Made by a program: the position numbers and the translations under genes. Positions 16,084 through 24,075 of a DNA stretch of 64,000 nt are shown one piece after another. Within the stretch, counting starts at the first letter, position 1, and each line of letters starts with the position of its first letter. The stretch is from CAYNJG01 sp965216885 (GTDB lineage: Bacteria > Planctomycetota > Planctomycetia > Pirellulales > Pirellulaceae). The notes under the pieces are model-generated. The model did no database searches. It was not told the DNA's origin and saw only the letters and a program-made list of their open reading frames with translations. The stretch is from the NCBI GenBank assembly GCA_965216885.1, contig OZ244209.1, forward strand, positions 558,001 to 622,000. The letters run 5' to 3'.

Positions 16084-17946
16084 TTACTCGGCGGCGTTGG
16101 CGTTGGCGTTGGCGTTGGCGTTGGCGTTGGCGTTGGCGTTGGCGTTGGCGTCGGGGCGGTGACGCTCCCACCAACTGGCTGCATCGTCGCCAGTCCAGCC
16201 CTCTGTGCCGCACTCCGCGAGCGCTCTTCGTAGTTCTGCCATGTTTTGGTATCGATCGAGCTGATCTTTTTCAAGGCACCGCAGGATCACTTTTTCGAAA
16301 TCGCCCGGCAGGTCCGCAATGTGTTTTGACGGTGGCGTAACGTCGCGAGTGAGATGCGCAAGCAGTTGCATTTGCGGCATCTGTTCTGCAAAGGGTAGGA
16401 CTCCCGTGACCAGAAAGTATGTCGTCGCCCCCAGCGAATAGATATCACTTCGCGCATCGACCTGCCCGCTTCCCAGGCCCTGCTCGGGTGCCATGAACGG
16501 CGGCGTTCCGGAGATGACGGTCGTTTTCAGTTGGGGATCTTTCAGCGTTGCAACGAGGCCAAAGTCGAGTAGTTTTAGCACGTCGTGTTCGCCACCTCGC
16601 GCACAAACGAACAGGTTTCCCGGTTTGATATCGCGATGGATGAGTCCCGCAGCGTGAGCTTCCTGCAAGGCTCCGCAAGCTTGTTGTAGCAGGTAGATCA
16701 CACGAGCAGGTGGCAGTGGACCGCAGCGGGCGATCATTTCGTTCAGGCCCATGCCGCGGAGATATTCCATGACGTAATAGAATGTCCCTTCGATGGTCTG
16801 ACCGTAGTCATAGATCTGGATTGTGTTCGGATGCGACAGTCGCGCGGTCGCCTGGACTTCGCGTTCGAATCGAGCCAGTGTCGACTGGTCGTATTGCCGC
16901 TCGGGGCGAATGACCTTGACGGCGCACGGCCGCTTCAGAAGAGAATGTTCGGCTTCATAGACGTTGCCCATACCCCCGCGTCCCAACAGTCGGCGAATTC
17001 GATACTGTGCGAAACTGCGGGCGTGCGAGATGCGTTTGCGATCGAGATCGAACAGGTGTGTGGCAAGGATCGCAGTAAAGGCCGCCAAAAACGGCATGGG
17101 CACCGGGCGCTCGTACGCCAGCAGTTCCAGTGTCTCGTAGACGAATGAGTTGCTGGCGCTCAGTCGAATCAGGTAGGGCAGGCACGCGGTTGGCAGAATG
17201 AACATCGCGGCGCGTTTCCAGCGGTTGGGGACGAAGATCCCATAGATCATGATCAACATGCACCATCGAAGTTGGCTGCGATCGATGGCTCCGATGATCC
17301 TGCCGGCGTCATGTTCGCGACCTCCGAGCGAGATTTCATGAACGTCGAATCTGACCAGCAACACGATCGTGCTGGACATCATGACAGCCTCGATGGTTCG
17401 CAACGCTTTATAGGAGAGGAGTTGTGAACTGCCCAGCAGCAGCCACGACCCCGCCACTGCCGCGAGCACGAAGATTTCAGAGGCGTGCGTACTCCAGCGT
17501 GCATCGAAGAGGCTTCGCAGTAGTCCCCATAGCAATGCCACCGTGAGCACGATGGCGAGGCCGCGAAGTCGTTTGCGTAGTAGGCCGATCAATTCACCCG
17601 CAAGTTGCGGGCTCAATTGCGAACTCCATGACTTCGGTAGTTCCGGAACCAGCCTTTGATCGATGACTTGCGGCATCTGCTCTTGAGTGATTTCGCCGTC
17701 CGCCGACTTGCCATTCGCCGGCTTGTTTTCCGTTGGGTTGCTGCCGGCCGCAACGGATGTTTCGTCTTCGGCAAGGATTGTCTGGCAGGTGTGGTGCGCC
17801 AGCAGCGTGTCAACTTCGTCACGCAGTGCGGTGACGCAATGTTGATCGAGGAACTCGTTTCGTTGAGCTCCTTGCAGTTCGATGGCGGCCAGGAACAACC
17901 GCTTCACCTCGGCGTATCGTTCCTGTTCATTCACGGCCAGAATCAT
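16084..17946 (-). CDS. Membrane Ser/Thr protein kinase with Asn-Ala repeat tail
   Basis: A 620-residue Hanks-type kinase. The N-terminus (EQERYAEVKRLFLAAIEL) is the helical region seen in kinases paired with ECF sigma factors. Residues ~145-300 contain several TM helices. The kinase domain (about 313-575) has LGRGGMGNVYEAE, Lys in CAVKVI, HRDIKPGN (about 435) and LDFGLV. The last ~22 residues are alternating Asn-Ala encoded by a hexanucleotide microsatellite. The membrane block precedes the kinase domain, the reverse of the common PknB layout. It overlaps the sigma-factor gene by 20 bases (ATG 17946) or 8 bases (GTG 17934). Confidence 0.92.
   Translation of the reverse strand: MILAVNEQERYAEVKRLFLAAIELQGAQRNEFLDQHCVTALRDEVDTLLAHHTCQTILAEDETSVAAGSNPTENKPANGKSADGEITQEQMPQVIDQRLVPELPKSWSSQLSPQLAGELIGLLRKRLRGLAIVLTVALLWGLLRSLFDARWSTHASEIFVLAAVAGSWLLLGSSQLLSYKALRTIEAVMMSSTIVLLVRFDVHEISLGGREHDAGRIIGAIDRSQLRWCMLIMIYGIFVPNRWKRAAMFILPTACLPYLIRLSASNSFVYETLELLAYERPVPMPFLAAFTAILATHLFDLDRKRISHARSFAQYRIRRLLGRGGMGNVYEAEHSLLKRPCAVKVIRPERQYDQSTLARFEREVQATARLSHPNTIQIYDYGQTIEGTFYYVMEYLRGMGLNEMIARCGPLPPARVIYLLQQACGALQEAHAAGLIHRDIKPGNLFVCARGGEHDVLKLLDFGLVATLKDPQLKTTVISGTPPFMAPEQGLGSGQVDARSDIYSLGATTYFLVTGVLPFAEQMPQMQLLAHLTRDVTPPSKHIADLPGDFEKVILRCLEKDQLDRYQNMAELRRALAECGTEGWTGDDAASWWERHRPDANANANANANANANANANAAE
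16093..16152. repeat. Hexanucleotide microsatellite (GGCGTT)x9 plus GGCGTC
   Basis: Nine perfect GGCGTT units (16093-16146) and one GGCGTC variant (16147-16152) lie inside the 3' end of the leftward kinase gene, where they encode Asn-Ala dipeptides. A 6-base unit means gain or loss of copies changes length without shifting frame. Confidence 0.97.
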
Positions 17947-18502
17947 CCAGTTGCGAACGTAGCCACGACCGGATCATGGTCCATTCTCGCTCGACGGCGC
18001 GTTTGGACATTCCCATTACGTCCGCAACTTCCTGCACGGTCATGCCTCCGAAGAAGCGGAGTTCGACGATACGTGCTTGCTGAGCATCGAGTTCGGCCAG
18101 GCGAGTGATGGCTTCATCGACCGCCAACAGGTCTTCGCTGTCTCGATGGCTGACCTTGATTTCTTCGTCCAGTTCGACGCGGTTGCGGTTGCCGCCGCGT
18201 TTGTTGCGTAGTTTGGCTCGAGCATGATCGACCAACAGCCGTCGCATGGCTCCCGCGGCGATTGCGATGAAATGCGTCTTTCCCTGCCAGGCAACGTCCT
18301 GTCCTGCCAGGCGAATGTACGTCTCATCGACTAGATCCGCCGAGTCCCACGAATGGTCGGGGGACTCGCGACGGAGATAGTTACCGGCCAGCCCACGCAG
18401 GTCGTCGTAGACCAATTCGACCAGCCTCTCTGCGGCCAGCGCATCGCCGGAGTTTGCGGCTTGTCGCAGTAAGCGGATTTCCGTGCTGGGCGGGTCAGTC
18501 AT
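17927..18502 (-). CDS. ECF-type RNA polymerase sigma factor (TIGR02999-like)
   Basis: A 191-residue sigma factor. ATG 18502 (MTDPPSTEIRLLRQAANSGD) is chosen because it gives the normal family length; the longer open frame adds an Arg-rich non-conserved stretch. Sigma-2 includes LVYDDLRGLAGNYLR and SADLVDETYIRLAG. Sigma-4 is RIVELRFFGGMTVQEVADVM with AVEREW in the recognition helix. This subgroup is encoded next to membrane Ser/Thr kinases in planctomycetes, as here, and is presumed to be controlled by the kinase instead of a classical anti-sigma factor. Confidence 0.93.
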   Translation of the reverse strand: MTDPPSTEIRLLRQAANSGDALAAERLVELVYDDLRGLAGNYLRRESPDHSWDSADLVDETYIRLAGQDVAWQGKTHFIAIAAGAMRRLLVDHARAKLRNKRGGNRNRVELDEEIKVSHRDSEDLLAVDEAITRLAELDAQQARIVELRFFGGMTVQEVADVMGMSKRAVEREWTMIRSWLRSQLDDSGRE

Positions 18503-18606
18503 GGGAGCCTGTTGAGTCGGAGAAGCTCCAATTCTAACTTCCAACGGCGACTCACGCACGCTCCGCGACGACCGAGTGTCCGCCGCACAACCAGGCGTTC
18601 CAAAAC

Positions 18607-19101
18607 TCACACGCTCTCTTCGCTGTCCGCCGGAAGGAAATCGGAAAAGGGAATCTGGTCCGCCGTCTTGCCGAGGTCCCACTTCGGCCGTTTCTGCCCT
18701 TCCGGCCATGCACCGACGTGCTGCAATTCGGGCATGATGGTGTGTAGCTGTTCGACGATTTGCCCGGCGAGTCTCCTTTCGGGGCCGTCGGGACATTTTC
18801 TCATGAGCGACTTCGCTGTCCGAGCGGCACGCAACAGGCAGGCTCGCTGGCGAATGTCGTCCGAAAGTTTCGGCGGATCGGCCTGCAGAAGTTCCGACAT
18901 GGGAACCTTCAGCGCGGTCTTCCATCGAGTCAGGTCGGAGATCCGCAGATCGCATCGGCCCTCCTCCTGCTCGCGCGCTTTCCACATGGGAATTTGCATT
19001 CGTCGAGCGATCGCGCGGAGGCTGATGCCTTCCCGTTTTCGGATGGCTCTCAATGGCGGGAAACCGTTTTCGGGATGTCCAGGTTGTTTTCTATTTGTCA
19101 T
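18607..19101 (-). CDS. XRE-like helix-turn-helix regulator
   Basis: A 164-residue protein. Residues ~16-72 form an HTH (LRAIRKREGISLRAIARRMQ ... LKVPMSELL) resembling XRE/Cro repressors, with a KAREQEEGR turn in place of the usual SxxE. The C-terminal half (about 75-164) is helical and charged with no known domain. It overlaps the upstream Zn-ribbon gene by 11 bases, so the two are probably co-translated. It lies 104 bases upstream of the sigma-factor gene in the same direction and may belong to that transcript. Confidence 0.7.
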   Translation of the reverse strand: MTNRKQPGHPENGFPPLRAIRKREGISLRAIARRMQIPMWKAREQEEGRCDLRISDLTRWKTALKVPMSELLQADPPKLSDDIRQRACLLRAARTAKSLMRKCPDGPERRLAGQIVEQLHTIMPELQHVGAWPEGQKRPKWDLGKTADQIPFSDFLPADSEESV

Positions 19102-19465
19102 TGCCAGGCTCTCCGTTGGTTGTTCGGTCGTCCTTGGACCGACTGTGGGTTGTGCTTTCTCCGGAACGTTTCATGGTGGAGATCATGCGTACGACTCGAT
19201 CGAGGACCCTGCGAGTCTCCGTCTCGAACCGTTCGCTATCGATCCGCCTCGATTGGAGCAGCGAATCCAGGTACTCCAGTCGGGACCTCGCGCGGCTGAG
19301 TTCGAGGAGTGAATTCGTTTCGGGTTCGATGTCCGGCGGATCTGCGGGCGCGGACAGCCCACAACCGGGACAACGCGGCGGAGTTTCCGCACGTTCAGGC
19401 CATGGCAGTAACTGTCCGCACTCGCATCGGTATTCCGTTTTCGTCACGCTGTATCCTCCAGGCAT
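19091..19465 (-). CDS. Small zinc-ribbon protein
   Basis: A 124-residue protein from ATG 19465; the longer open frame upstream lacks coding character and reaches into the neighbouring porin gene. The N-terminus holds a four-Cys ribbon, CECGQLLPWPERAETPPRCPGCG (Cys pairs ~19 residues apart), followed by a Pro/Asp linker and a charged helix (LLELSRARSRLEYLDSLLQS). It is probably a cytoplasmic Zn-binding adaptor or regulator. Its stop lies inside the start of the XRE gene, suggesting a regulator pair. The function is unknown. Confidence 0.68.
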   Translation of the reverse strand: MPGGYSVTKTEYRCECGQLLPWPERAETPPRCPGCGLSAPADPPDIEPETNSLLELSRARSRLEYLDSLLQSRRIDSERFETETRRVLDRVVRMISTMKRSGESTTHSRSKDDRTTNGEPGNDK

Positions 19466-19649
19466 TCGTCGTTCAGAAGTAACGCGACGTCTGTGTGGAT
19501 AGTCCGCCAGGAAAAATCTGCGAGTCTTCTTGACGCGGCCGAAAATGGTGGAATTACGGCGGAATTTACCTAAAAGCGTGGCGACGGGGGTTGGTGGACG
19601 CGGCCCAGAATGCGTCGTCAGAACAGCCGCATAGAGTGCGCCGATTGGT

Positions 19650-21014
19650 TCAGGGCAGCCGCCAGATGAAACTGAACTGAAGGCGATTCGCATCGTGGCT
19701 CAACCCGTTCTTGTTCTCGCGTTGACCGAAGAGATACTCAACGCCAACATCAACTTGTGACGTCGGTCGCCAAATCAGGTTAGCCGCCAGATATTGAACG
19801 GAATGGAATGCATCGCCATCCTGGGTGTCGCTGTTGTCCGCCTGGCTCCAGCGATAGGCAAGGTTGGAACGCAGGTCGTCTCGCCAGAAATGTTGGAAGG
19901 CCAGATCGTAGCTGTATTCCGTCAGCGTCTCGAAACCGGAATTCGGCAGTGCGAATCCCGTGTCGGTCACGTCCCGCGAACTGATCAGCGAATCCGCGCC
20001 GTCGCCGACAACTGCCTTCGCGATAAAGTGGTCTCGCGTGCCGATTGGAAACCGCGACGAGACTCCTGTTGCCCAAACCGTTGCCTCTTCTTCCGGTCCC
20101 GAATCCAGTACGAATCGGGATTCCGTGATGCCAGCGAACCAATAGAGGTGTCGCGTTGGTCCCCCGAAACGCAATGACGTCGCGAGCACCGGGAAGCGAT
20201 TGCGCAGTACGCCCGGCACCGTCGATTGCGGGTTGACGGTGTTGTTTTCGACGCTCAGTTTCCACACGGTGGACGCGTTCAGGGGCTTCGTCCAGCGGAG
20301 CTGGGGCGAACGGATGCTGGCCTTCCCGTCGGCGCCGGCGAAATCGAGCGTTTCGATGAAGGCGTCGGTGTCGACCAGCAGCGACCAGGTCTGTCCCGCG
20401 AGGAGTTGATTCCAGCGGCCGTACGCATGTCGCAATCGGAACGCGTTGCCGCTGCCAAAGAAGTCTCCTTCGACAAAAAAGTCCAACGGCCCGAATTCTG
20501 TCGGCATCTGCAGCGCCAGGTTGAGCCGGCTCTGTCGGGCGTGAAAGGTCGTCTGCTCGCCACGTCCGCCCGTGACGGGAAGGGCGCGAGGGTCGAACTG
20601 GTAGCGATCTCCCGCGTCATCAAAATCGAAGATCATGTCCAGCTTGGCGTAGCCGCCGACTTCGTAGCGAACGTCATCGAGTAGGCTGCCGACGGTAGCA
20701 GCGGTCGACACATCCGGTGACGCATTAGGGCAGCATTGTGCGTCCGCGATTCCAGCGGGATATATCAGCTGCTCGCCAAAGGCCTGCGTCTGCGAAGGGA
20801 GCGGCGCGGGCTGTGGCATCGGAGGTTGGGACGTCGGAAGTTGCGGCGTCGGAAGTTGTGCAGACGCTGCGGTTGGCAGGAGGCTTGCCATTGCCATTGC
20901 CATTGCCGCTGCCATTAGCGTTGCGGCAAATTTCCCGGCCCACGGTGCGGATTCAACGTCCTCGCGACAAGGCCTCTTCCACTTTTCAGGATTGTGGTGA
21001 GATGGAGTCGGCAA
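19650..21014 (-). CDS. DcaP-like outer-membrane porin
   Basis: A 454-residue protein. The signal region contains a Met-Ala repeat (MAAAMAMAMASLLPTAASA) and is followed by a Pro/Gln-rich linker (TPQLPTSQPPMPQPAPLP). From residue ~125 (VGGYAKLDMIFDFDDAGDRY) the protein shows DcaP-type features: RQSRLNLALQMPTEFGPLDF, LRHAYGRWNQLLAGQTWSL, alternating beta strands and the terminal aromatic strand NRLQFSFIWRLP. It is likely a trimeric porin for small organic acids or sugars; substrate is inferred from family only. It is monocistronic as far as I can see. Confidence 0.82.
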   Translation of the reverse strand: MPTPSHHNPEKWKRPCREDVESAPWAGKFAATLMAAAMAMAMASLLPTAASAQLPTPQLPTSQPPMPQPAPLPSQTQAFGEQLIYPAGIADAQCCPNASPDVSTAATVGSLLDDVRYEVGGYAKLDMIFDFDDAGDRYQFDPRALPVTGGRGEQTTFHARQSRLNLALQMPTEFGPLDFFVEGDFFGSGNAFRLRHAYGRWNQLLAGQTWSLLVDTDAFIETLDFAGADGKASIRSPQLRWTKPLNASTVWKLSVENNTVNPQSTVPGVLRNRFPVLATSLRFGGPTRHLYWFAGITESRFVLDSGPEEEATVWATGVSSRFPIGTRDHFIAKAVVGDGADSLISSRDVTDTGFALPNSGFETLTEYSYDLAFQHFWRDDLRSNLAYRWSQADNSDTQDGDAFHSVQYLAANLIWRPTSQVDVGVEYLFGQRENKNGLSHDANRLQFSFIWRLP

Positions 21015-21042
21015 TTGGCGAGGTCAGTTGGAGCAGCGTGGA

Positions 21043-21098
21043 CGCTAGAAACACAGGACGCGAGCAACACAGGCCGCGAGCAACACGGGGCGCTAGAA
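21043..21098. repeat. Minisatellite, 16-bp unit, ~3.5 copies
   Basis: The unit ACACAGGMCGCGAGCA occurs at 21051-21066 and 21067-21082, with a diverged copy at 21083-21098 (ACACGGGGCGCTAGAA) and a half unit at 21043-21050. It lies between the start of the DcaP-like gene and the stop of the next leftward gene. Confidence 0.85.
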
Positions 21099-21152
21099 GC
21101 TACCGTTTGATCGCTTCCATCTAGCCGTCTCGTTCGTGGCATTCGCCCGCCG

Positions 21153-21515
21153 TCATCGCCGGCTGCGGGTGCGTACCGTATAGAACGACGAGTCAAACGT
21201 TGGTACTGGCAGGTTCAGCCGCTCCGCCTGAAGATCAAGCACTCGCTGAAAGTAGATGAAGCGGTTGTTGGTGCGCGGCCGCTTGTTGAGTACCCATTTG
21301 AAGCTTGTGTTTACGACGCTTCTTGGTAGGCGGTTCAGGGTCGTTAGTGCCACGACCTTGCGGACGTAATCCTTCTCTTCGTTGAAGCGCGTTTTCAGAA
21401 TCGCATTTAGTTGTTGCTCGTACTGTATCGGCGACAGGCTGTTAAAATCCTGCGCTATCGCGGAGCTGCCGCACAGCACCAGTGCGCCGACAAAGCATCG
21501 TATGAATCTCATCAT
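21153..21515 (-). CDS. Small secreted protein of unknown function
   Basis: A 120-residue protein with a signal peptide (MMRFIRCFVGALVLCGSSAIA-QDF) and an AGGGG upstream of the start. The mature part is basic and helical (QYEQQLNAILKTRFNEEKDY; SFKWVLNKRPRTNN) and ends in TRSRR. No domain is recognised. It stands alone on the minus strand with ~285 bases upstream in which I see no gene. Confidence 0.6.
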   Translation of the reverse strand: MMRFIRCFVGALVLCGSSAIAQDFNSLSPIQYEQQLNAILKTRFNEEKDYVRKVVALTTLNRLPRSVVNTSFKWVLNKRPRTNNRFIYFQRVLDLQAERLNLPVPTFDSSFYTVRTRSRR

Positions 21516-21800
21516 GTCGTTCCCCTGTTCTCGTGAAGACTCGCGTGAATAGCGAGGTGGCGCGGCAGGGTCAATAGAGGTTTTTGGGGTCGTGATGTCG
21601 GTGCTGCCGTCTTGCTGCTACTGCCCGCGCAAGATGAGCTTACGGTGAGCGTAAGTGGCGGGCGAATCGCCCATGGGCACCGATATCATGCCGTCATTGC
21701 GGAGCCACTGGCTGCTGTCGTTGCTCGCGTGGTGCTTCTTCGATTCATTGAAGCGATGCGATCGCCTGGAGAAATCTAGTGACGCGGTTGGTAACCGCTT

Positions 21801-22286
21801 CTAGTGCCCGTACATCTGGTTGTAGTAGGGACTGGTCGTCGACTTGAGGCCCGTGGTTGGGGGCGTGGTCTTGGCACGACGTTCGAGTTCGGGCACGACG
21901 TACTGATGATAGTTGTCCTGTCCAACCGCCGACTGACGCCGCGTGAGATTCAGGTACGGACTAATGGTCGGTCGGTGATAGAAGTATTTGTTGGCCGTGT
22001 AGTCACGGGCCGTACCAGGCGGTCGCTTGTACGTTTTGAGGCTGCTGTTGTAGTAGTCCGAATAGCTCTTGGGCGAATTTGTTCCGGGAGTAGTGTGAGT
22101 CACGCCGGACTGAATCCCCGTCGACGGCAGCGTGCCACCACCAAACGTGGCCGCCTTGGTCCGCGTGGGGCGAGGTGGCGTTGGTGCAGGGAACTGATTG
22201 CCTTGCATGTTGGGTGGAAGTTGGCCAAACGTGCCGCTTGCGAGCAGCGTCGTGGCGACGGCCAGTACGAGAGTCATCCATCGCAT
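21801..22286 (-). CDS. Small secreted protein with SPYLNLTR motif
   Basis: A 161-residue protein: signal peptide (MRWMTLVLAVATTLLASGTFG), a Pro/Thr/Gly-rich disordered region (residues 22-85), then a Tyr-rich part with HRPTISPYLNLTR, NYHQYVVPELERR and a terminal YYNQMYGH. The R-P-T-x-S-P-Y-L-N-L motif recurs in exported planctomycete proteins, as far as I recall, but has no assigned function. It starts only 4 bases after the stop of the YdjC-like gene, with GAGGTGA as SD inside that gene's end, so the two form an operon. Confidence 0.68.
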   Translation of the reverse strand: MRWMTLVLAVATTLLASGTFGQLPPNMQGNQFPAPTPPRPTRTKAATFGGGTLPSTGIQSGVTHTTPGTNSPKSYSDYYNSSLKTYKRPPGTARDYTANKYFYHRPTISPYLNLTRRQSAVGQDNYHQYVVPELERRAKTTPPTTGLKSTTSPYYNQMYGH

Positions 22287-22290
22287 GGGC

Positions 22291-23274
22291 TCACCTCGCC
22301 TCGTTTTCGGAGTTGGCGGGTGCCGGACGGACGCCTTCGAATCGTTCCATGATTTCGCGCCATGTGGTGACGAGGATTTTTTGCTCCTTCATCACGGTAT
22401 GGGTTTTCTCATCGCGCAGAACGGCCGACTCCCAGACACGTTGTTGCCATTCCGGTGTCAGCTTCTTCAGGCCCTTGCTCATTTCGGCAGGGCGGAGGAT
22501 GACCAGTGTCAGGCCGGGCTTGAGCGATCGGGCCATTTCGTAAAAGAGCTCTCGCTTTTCTTCCAGCGTATCGGCGACCGGGAACGGCTGGAGGTCATCC
22601 AGCTTCGGAAGCGGATAACTGCGAATCAGGTCTACCATCTCCTCGTCAACGGGATAACCTTCTTCACGAAAACGGGCAATCAGTTCCGGAGTCAGGTCGA
22701 CGACGGGAGCCGGCAGCCAGTACTTTCGTGATGCACCCAGGATGACAGCGGCCAGGTCGGCGCGACTGAACATGGTTCCGTAGTAGCCGGTGATGTGAGT
22801 TGGCTTGATACCGGATTCGCGAACGCGGCGAATCTGGGCATCCAACTCAGCTTTGGCGTCGTCGGTAGTTGCGGATGTGGCGACCTGGAGAGCCGATTTC
22901 CAGGGATAGCCATCCGCGTTGACCAGTGTCGACGGTCCAAACTCGGACGTCATCAGACGCCAGCTAATATTCTTGTAGGGGTTCGTGAGCGCGATGCTAA
23001 CGCCGAGGTCCGCATTGGGGTGGTCTTGAGCCCAGTCGACAACGTCCTGAAAACGTGGCCCTGTCGCCACGACGGTCGCTGACGTCGCATGTCCCGTTTC
23101 GAGCAGGCTGTGGGCTGCTTCGTTGAACTCCCAGGTGACACCCAGTTCGCGGGCCTCAAGGATGAGGACCTTTGCATCCGGTGGAAAGCCAAGCTTCTGC
23201 GCCCAGGTTTGACCGTAAAGGTCGGCTGCGGTCAGAAGGATTAGTAGGAGAGTGAAAATGCGAATTTGGCCCAT
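22291..23274 (-). CDS. YdjC/ChbG-like protein lacking the catalytic metal ligands (secreted)
   Basis: A 327-residue protein. ATG 23274 gives a signal peptide (MGQIRIFTLLLILLTAADLYG). It follows the YdjC/ChbG carbohydrate-deacetylase plan: LGVTWEFNEAAHSLLETGHA, TSATVVATGPRF, ADLGVSIALTNPY, PTHITGYYGTMF. In active members the corresponding positions are ADDxGxS, GLHLT and THxDSHMGT. Here the Asp pair is AR, the first His position lies in VSIAL, and the SH segment is GYY, so the metal site appears lost. It is probably a sugar-binding or structural pseudoenzyme. It is translationally linked to the SPYLNLTR gene downstream. Confidence 0.72.
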   Translation of the reverse strand: MGQIRIFTLLLILLTAADLYGQTWAQKLGFPPDAKVLILEARELGVTWEFNEAAHSLLETGHATSATVVATGPRFQDVVDWAQDHPNADLGVSIALTNPYKNISWRLMTSEFGPSTLVNADGYPWKSALQVATSATTDDAKAELDAQIRRVRESGIKPTHITGYYGTMFSRADLAAVILGASRKYWLPAPVVDLTPELIARFREEGYPVDEEMVDLIRSYPLPKLDDLQPFPVADTLEEKRELFYEMARSLKPGLTLVILRPAEMSKGLKKLTPEWQQRVWESAVLRDEKTHTVMKEQKILVTTWREIMERFEGVRPAPANSENEAR

Positions 23275-23492
23275 CGCGGGACTCCCATGTCGATTGAATT
23301 CATCGTCGTGCATGCTCGTTGATAAAGTACGACATGTTATGACGAGGTCCACCATTATATGGGGTTACGGCAGATGGGGACCCTTCATGGGGCGTGGATG
23401 CCCGCATAATCGTCGCAGACAGAGGTTCGCGGTCGTTCGAGCGGCAGACGCCGCGTAGACGCCGTGAAGTGGCTTGCCTGGTTTTCCGGGCG

Positions 23493-23891
23493 TTAGTTCG
23501 CTCGCGGGAGCCGCACTGCCTGCCCGTCGACGGCGATGCCCGGAGCGCTGGCAATCGGCCTGTCCTTGGCCATGTCCCGCGTGCGTTCGGTTTCGAAGGG
23601 GAGTTTGGCGACGAATCCAAAGCACCAGAAATAGTAGGTGCTCTTCGTAATGAGCGAGATCTTGTTGGGCGTCTTGGTGTGGGACTCGGCATGGATCACG
23701 GGGAAAGCAATCACGAGCGGTGCCCGATATTCGACGGACGGACCAATGTGCTTGTCGCTGGCGATGAAGTCCCGGACGTCCGGCATTCCCCATTTCTTTG
23801 TCGGTTCACCAAGCGCAAAGTAGACCGCAACAATCAGGGGCAGAACCAATAGCGTCTTCATGCCGAACCGTGGCAACCATTTGCGATTCAT
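23493..23891 (-). CDS. Small membrane-anchored protein of unknown function
   Basis: A 132-residue protein from ATG 23891, which has a good GGAGAG SD. An N-terminal anchor (MKTLLVLPLIVAVYFALG) is followed by a short soluble domain with an aromatic segment (STYYFWCFGFVAKLPF). The positively charged first residues (MNRKWLPRFG) suggest the N-terminus stays inside. I recognise no family. It lies ~218 bases upstream of the YdjC-like gene in the same direction; a functional link is not shown. Confidence 0.55.
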   Translation of the reverse strand: MNRKWLPRFGMKTLLVLPLIVAVYFALGEPTKKWGMPDVRDFIASDKHIGPSVEYRAPLVIAFPVIHAESHTKTPNKISLITKSTYYFWCFGFVAKLPFETERTRDMAKDRPIASAPGIAVDGQAVRLPRAN

Positions 23892-24075
23892 GTTGACGTT
23901 CTCTCCTTGAACTGGTCCACGCGGCGTTGCGACGCCACGATCCCATGGGGCAGGGAGCAACTGTAGTGGAGGATGCCATTGAGTTCAAGACATATTGTCT
24001 TGGTGGTCGCTGGGGCGGCGGCTGCTTTTGTTATGATGCCGCCGGATTCAGCATAGACATAAGGACGACGGTGCA

